Under the pieces are notes generated by a model. The model had not been told where the DNA came from, ran no database searches, and worked only from the letters and a program-made list of their open reading frames with translations. 33,459 nucleotides of DNA from a virus: the IMG/VR virus record IMGVR_UViG_3300030106_006901, positions 1 to 33,459 of that record. One strand, written 5' to 3'. This document shows positions 29,645-33,459 of this stretch, piece by piece; the stretch's first letter is position 1; each line of letters starts with the position of its first letter. A program made the position numbers and the translations under genes.

Positions 29645-31369
29645 CTACCCCGCTGGGTTCAGCGTGGGATCCATTGCCAGTGCGGGCACACCCTCGACCG
29701 GCGGCACCTCAGCTCCCATTGCCGGGTCGCCGGGCACCGGAGCCGCAGGTCCAGGCGGCATCGGTATGCCGGGCATCGGACCTTCGACAAAACCAGGCGG
29801 CGCCATTGGCGGCTCGGCAGACGGAATCGCGATGGTCTTCTTCAAGTCGGGGTTGAGGTTCAGCGCATCCACGACCTCGACGCTGACGTCCCGCTGGTCG
29901 AACCCGCTGTCAGGCGACCGCAGGTCTGCCAGCGCAGCCAGGACGTTCTCCGCGCGAACCGCTGGGTTGGATCGTGCCGGGCTGTAGGCTTCCATGGTCA
30001 ACTCGACCGACAAGTCCTTCGGCACCACGACAACCTTGCCGGGCAGCACGGTTTCGGGAACGTACTTGGCCTCCAGCATCAGCAGCTTCTGCGACACCGA
30101 CGACCACACGTCGAACAACTCCTGCTGCATCTGCGCCAGCTGCGTGCGGAGGTAGCTGTCGATCATCGCCAGTTCGCGCGCGGTGCGGACGTTGGCGACT
30201 TGGCCGCGGACGGCATCGTTCATCGACGTCAGGACGCTGATGATCTTCTCCAGGCGATCCAGCAACTCGAGGTGGTCGCTGTCAAACGGCGCCTCTGGCA
30301 CCTTCCAGAAGAAGTCCGACATGTTGCCCGGCTTCTTGAGCGACAGCCCCTCAAAGCCATTCGGGGAGCGTGTCTCGCTGTTAAGCGCGGACGCCAACTC
30401 CTCGGCGTCGAAGGCTTCGGCGTCGTAAAAGAACAACGCCTCACGGCTGTCAGCGTGCCGCAGCCACGTCGTCAGGATTTCGTTGACCAGGTCTTGCAGG
30501 CCCAGCATCAACTGGATGACCGACAAGCCCCCGATACCTTCACCGTCCCAGTGCAGGTTGCCGATGTCCCAGGGGTCGTAGGACATCTCCTCGTCCATCA
30601 GCAGCGTGCCGTCGCAGCCCAGGTGCAGCACACGTTCCTCGAGGTAGTCGTAGACCTCGTAGATGGTGACGCACTGCAGCAGCTCATGATCGAGCACGTC
30701 CTTGACGCGCCGGTCGCCCGGCTTGCGCATCCAGTCAGGCAGCGTGTCAACGAGCGTGCTGTTGAAGTGCTCCTTGCCCACCTGCTTGTACAGGCGCTGC
30801 TGACCCTTGCGCGGGTACATGCGACGCCACGCCTTCGACTTCGGCACGGAGGTGGCGTGGATGACGTAGGCCCGGTCCTCGACGCGCCTCGCCGTCAGGT
30901 CGTAGAACACCCGGCGTGGGCTCTCGCAGCGAGCCACTGGCTTGCCGCCCTGCATGAGCGTCTTGACGTTGAACCGACCGTACAGGTAGCTCTCGACCAA
31001 TGACATCTTCTGTTCGCGCCGGGCCTTGCTCTTGGCGAGCCGGTAGTTGACGACGTCGTTGACATCATCCAACTGCTGGCGAGAGATGTCTCCCGTGCCC
31101 AGCAGAGCTGCACTGGCCTGCGGGTTGGGCGGCAGCAGCGCTGCGATGCCTGAGTCCACGGTGGCGAACACCAGGTTGAATGAGCAGTAGCGACCACCCT
31201 CGCCCATCTGGCTTTCCAGAGCAGGATGAACGTCGTGAAAGCGCCCTTGATACGCTTTCAGAGCGCGGTCGAAGACCGGCTTCTCCTCCTTCTCGTAGGT
31301 CTTGATGTGCGCCTCAATGAGGCGTAGCCAGTCGGTTCGCTTTTCGATGTTGGAAGCCACGATTCGCAA
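29645..31369 (-). CDS. Portal protein
   Basis: 574 aa from TTG at 31369, 8 nt after the TerL stop; GTG at 31360 is an alternative and neither has a strong ribosome site. The order after TerL and before scaffold is that of a portal. The N-terminal part has the helical clip/wing plan (EKRTDWLRLIEAHIKTYEKE), then FNLVFATVDSGIAALLPPNP, a common opening of portals of this type (F-x-x-V-x-x-x-I-x-x-L-x-P). The middle carries IQLMLGLQDLVNEILTTWLR and the long tunnel-loop helices (ELLDRLEKIISVLTSMNDAV, RELAMIDSYLRTQLAQM). The last 70 residues are Pro/Gly/Met-rich and probably disordered. It forms the dodecameric ring through which DNA enters. Confidence 0.85.
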   Translation of the reverse strand: MRIVASNIEKRTDWLRLIEAHIKTYEKEEKPVFDRALKAYQGRFHDVHPALESQMGEGGRYCSFNLVFATVDSGIAALLPPNPQASAALLGTGDISRQQLDDVNDVVNYRLAKSKARREQKMSLVESYLYGRFNVKTLMQGGKPVARCESPRRVFYDLTARRVEDRAYVIHATSVPKSKAWRRMYPRKGQQRLYKQVGKEHFNSTLVDTLPDWMRKPGDRRVKDVLDHELLQCVTIYEVYDYLEERVLHLGCDGTLLMDEEMSYDPWDIGNLHWDGEGIGGLSVIQLMLGLQDLVNEILTTWLRHADSREALFFYDAEAFDAEELASALNSETRSPNGFEGLSLKKPGNMSDFFWKVPEAPFDSDHLELLDRLEKIISVLTSMNDAVRGQVANVRTARELAMIDSYLRTQLAQMQQELFDVWSSVSQKLLMLEAKYVPETVLPGKVVVVPKDLSVELTMEAYSPARSNPAVRAENVLAALADLRSPDSGFDQRDVSVEVVDALNLNPDLKKTIAIPSAEPPMAPPGFVEGPMPGIPMPPGPAAPVPGDPAMGAEVPPVEGVPALAMDPTLNPAG

Positions 31370-31377
31370 AGTAACAC

Positions 31378-32976
31378 TCAGCGGCGCCGTCGTGGGCTTT
31401 TGACGAGTCTGTCGATGTCAGCGACCGACAACCCGATCTTCGGACTGGGCGCTTCCTTTGGTGGTGCCCATGTCCGGTGATGGAACACCCAAGCTGCCAT
31501 GAACAGGCAAATGAGGCGCTCGTAGTGGTGCTGGCTGTCATCGTCAGACTGCCTGCGGCGCTTCCAGCGCCCGTCCCAGGTTAACGCCTGGTGCAACGTC
31601 GACATCGTTCGGACGGTGAACAAGTCCTCGAGCAGCCCCTTGATGAGGTAGCCCTCAGCCTGCTTCTTCCGCAGCGCCGTCGTGTAGAAGCCGGGGTGGT
31701 CATCGCTGTGACGCCAGATGTTTGAGTAGCCGTAGGCCACGACTGTGGCGATGCAGGCGGCCTGGTTGCTCTCGACGACCAGCAGCGCATCGTTGAAGAA
31801 GCGCGCAACGTTGATGCAGCGGTCAGCGAAACGAGCGGGGTCTTCTCGAGCCTGGAACGAGGCGACCTCGGTGAACGTGTGCGCATCGAAGACCAAGATC
31901 CCCGACGGGTCACCTGCGCGACCGTAGCTGTTCGGGTCAGCGAAGGCGACGTACTGGCGACCCCATTCGGGGTACTCAAGCACGGAGCACCGCGCCTCAA
32001 AGTCGTAAGGCGGGTCACGCACAGCTTCTGTGAGCTGGCGCTCGATGGCGTCTTTCGGCAGCTTGGGCGTCAGCGACGACACAAAACCGGCGTGCGGGTT
32101 CGGCGGATACTTGTTGGTAAACAGCCACTCTTTGCCGCTGAACTCGCTCTCGAGGATGTCTCGGCGGAACTTTAGGTGCTCTAAAGACGGCTCGGTCGCG
32201 TCACCCACCCCCAAGCGCTCGTTTGCCTTGTTGGTCGCCAGCACAGTCTCGACGTAGGCAATGTCATCGTTGCCCGGCTTCCAGCCATCGAAGCGTTTGG
32301 CTTGATCAGGTGGCAGCACGCAGGTGTCGTCTTCCCACCAGCGCAGGAAGGTCGGGTGGTACATGCCCTTGCCCTCCATCGCAGCCAGCCACATGCGGTG
32401 CTGTCGGCACATGTGCTCCCCAGGCGTGCCCTCGTTCCAGCCTCGAGCGTTCGGCCTCTTGCGGAAACTGGGCATGATGTGGCCCATCGCTGCGTCCGCG
32501 TTCTCCCATTCGCCAAACTCGGTGAAGACGTAGCGGTCAGGGCTGGTGCCCATTGCAGGCTTCGTCTCTTTGCCTCGTCCCGACGTGATGCCGACCACAC
32601 GACCCTTGTGCATTACCTGGAGCATGTGCATGTTGCGGCGGATGAACGGCACCTTGACCGCTTTCGGCAGCCAATCGTAGGCGTCGTGCATGCGGCCCAT
32701 GGCTTCGTCGACCGTCTTCTCGGCGTTGGCAATCAACAAGCCCTTCAGACCCTTGTTGTACAGGATCTGACCCAGCATCCACATCACACACCAGGTCGTG
32801 ACCTTCGCCTGCCGGTACTTGACTACGATGTTGTGCCGGTGCTCGATGGCTCGCTGGGCGAGCAGGTCTTGAACAGGCGTCGGGACCAGCGAAACAAGAC
32901 GCTCGTCTTCGGTCACAATCTTGCACAGCCGGGGAAACCGGTGCGGGTTTCGCAGCTTCTGGAGGCGTGTCGCCAG
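31378..32976 (-). CDS. terL: Terminase large subunit (TerL), start probably upstream of first GTG
   Basis: The frame from GTG 32916 gives 512 aa; I extend it to CTG 32976 (532 aa) because GGAAGGG precedes that codon and the added residues (ATRLQKLRNPHRFPRLCKI) continue naturally into VTEDERLVSLVPTPVQDLLA, as terminase N-termini do. Counting from the GTG: Walker A-like KYRQAKVTT (33-41, with lysine where glycine is usual), Walker B-like RYVFTEFGEW (128-137, E133, TE instead of DE), nuclease-type YVAFADPNSYGRAGDPSG (D near 326) and LLVVESN (near 378). TerL drives DNA packaging by ATP hydrolysis and cuts the concatemer. An in-frame TGA at 32980-32982 separates it from the upstream gene. The exact start is uncertain. 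Confidence 0.82.
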   Translation of the reverse strand: MATRLQKLRNPHRFPRLCKIVTEDERLVSLVPTPVQDLLAQRAIEHRHNIVVKYRQAKVTTWCVMWMLGQILYNKGLKGLLIANAEKTVDEAMGRMHDAYDWLPKAVKVPFIRRNMHMLQVMHKGRVVGITSGRGKETKPAMGTSPDRYVFTEFGEWENADAAMGHIMPSFRKRPNARGWNEGTPGEHMCRQHRMWLAAMEGKGMYHPTFLRWWEDDTCVLPPDQAKRFDGWKPGNDDIAYVETVLATNKANERLGVGDATEPSLEHLKFRRDILESEFSGKEWLFTNKYPPNPHAGFVSSLTPKLPKDAIERQLTEAVRDPPYDFEARCSVLEYPEWGRQYVAFADPNSYGRAGDPSGILVFDAHTFTEVASFQAREDPARFADRCINVARFFNDALLVVESNQAACIATVVAYGYSNIWRHSDDHPGFYTTALRKKQAEGYLIKGLLEDLFTVRTMSTLHQALTWDGRWKRRRQSDDDSQHHYERLICLFMAAWVFHHRTWAPPKEAPSPKIGLSVADIDRLVKSPRRRR

Positions 32977-32979
32977 TAG

Positions 32980-33264
32980 TCAGCCCTTCCACTTCACCTT
33001 GTTGGCCCACCAGGCTGCGGACATCTTGCCTCGCTTGATGTTCTTGCGATGACGGTCTTTGAACGCCTTGCGCTGCTTGGCAGACTGGTTGGTCTTCGCT
33101 CCCTGCTCACCGAAACGAATGAGCTTGACCTGATCTCCCTCCTGAGCAACCACGACGTGCGACTTCGTCGGGTGGTCAGGCGTGCGCTTAGGCTTGTTCA
33201 CGCCAGACACCCTGGCTTGCGCAATCAGACGACGCCGAAGGCTTGATTTGCGTTTCTCCGACAT
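32980..33264 (-). CDS. Small basic conserved phage protein before TerL
   Basis: 94 aa from ATG at 33264 with GGAAGG 5 nt upstream. Very basic: RKSSLRRRLIAQARVSG at the start, then a strand-like VVVAQEGDQVKLIRFGEQG and a C-terminal motif AKQRKAFKDRHRKNIKRG with MSAAWWANKVKW. This ending (R-x-x-F-x-x-RH ... W-x-x-K-x-W) resembles a group of small uncharacterised phage proteins. It sits where a small terminase is often found, but has no HTH signature. DNA or nucleic-acid binding is likely from charge. It shares the reading frame with TerL, separated by one TGA. Confidence 0.65.
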   Translation of the reverse strand: MSEKRKSSLRRRLIAQARVSGVNKPKRTPDHPTKSHVVVAQEGDQVKLIRFGEQGAKTNQSAKQRKAFKDRHRKNIKRGKMSAAWWANKVKWKG

Positions 33265-33459
33265 CGACCTTCCACTGTGAACAGGGAGAAGGGTAGCGCA
33301 CGGTCGCGGACACAGCACACGGAAGGACTCATATCGGCGTGCTGTTCATCTCGATGGGCGCTGGAGTCCGTTTGGTCCCACCGGTTTTTGTTGGCGCCGT
33401 GCGCGCCCCTTCGACTCCTGCGCTTCGTCAAACGCAGGCCCATTCGGTTGGGCCCCTCT
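33265..33459. promoter_or_regulatory. Structured region upstream of the terminase/late operon
   Basis: 195 bp to the window edge, no convincing gene. Three inverted repeats: ACAGCAC/GTGCTGT (33312-33318 and 33339-33345, 20-nt loop, stem extendable by a G-T pair), CCTGCG/CGCAGG (33417-33422 and 33433-33438) and GGCCCA/TGGGCC (33437-33442 and 33449-33454). The last two share bases, so they could be alternative structures. This may hold the late promoter and leader, or a packaging recognition site. No clear sigma-70 promoter was found by eye. A 72-codon frame (33225-33443, minus) runs through it but has no support beyond being open. Confidence 0.4.

Noticed and set aside
29402-31003. 533-codon rightward frame opposite the portal gene
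   Set aside because: Antisense to a well-supported portal gene, His/Arg/Gln-rich composition, no ribosome site.
33225-33443. 72-codon minus-strand frame in the terminal gap
   Set aside because: No ribosome site, overlaps the start of the basic protein gene, and the region is full of inverted repeats.

Overview
The window is a gene-dense stretch of a tailed bacteriophage genome (Caudoviricetes), probably with a short tail (podovirus-like). Evidence is a full virion module (terminase large subunit, portal, scaffold, HK97-type capsid, adaptor and beta-propeller nozzle candidates, giant internal virion proteins), a phage recombination cassette, and almost no non-coding DNA. Many neighbouring genes overlap by one to four bases (ATGA, GTGA, TGATG, TAATG). 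The DNA is GC-rich, which fits a GC-rich bacterial host, but nothing here names the host. No DNA polymerase, helicase, integrase, RNA polymerase, convincing small terminase, tRNA, IS element or CRISPR array was seen, so this is probably part of a larger genome.

Left block, rightward (about 6-3163): nine small genes. Two are recognisable: a DUF4338/DruA-like protein with possible Mom/GNAT-like features (1146-1730), followed with a 1-nt overlap by a minimal ATP-dependent ligase-type nucleotidyltransferase that stops right after motif V (1730-2248). The rest are hypothetical, including a protein with an 11-Thr tract made by a hexanucleotide repeat, a 25-residue membrane peptide and a CxxCxGxG zinc protein.

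Control and replication block, leftward (5713 to 3144): an XRE-type helix-turn-helix regulator, a RusA-like resolvase, a 26-residue membrane peptide, a lambda-O-like initiator candidate, a helicase-loader candidate with Zn-binding cysteines, a conserved small phage protein and a 52-residue ribbon-helix-helix protein. All are joined by short overlaps. The block diverges from a rightward operon across a 105-bp region (5714-5818) that looks like a switch or control region.

Recombination block, rightward (5819-9344): two small genes, a YqaJ-type exonuclease, a RecT annealing protein, a DEDDy 3'-5' exonuclease and a hypothetical protein. This is a two-component (exonuclease plus annealase) system with an added proofreading-type exonuclease.

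Late block, leftward (33264 to 9345): a small basic protein, TerL, portal, three small proteins, scaffold, major capsid, a decoration candidate, head-tail adaptor candidate, nozzle candidate, two related beta-rich virion proteins, three internal virion protein candidates (186, 752 and 1757 aa), two further virion proteins, then a lysis cassette candidate (cysteine-peptidase-like protein, a small helical protein, and a membrane/coiled-coil protein). Early and late transcription meet head-on at 9344/9345 with no spacer. The last 195 bp (33265-33459), upstream of the terminase region, carries several hairpins and no convincing gene.
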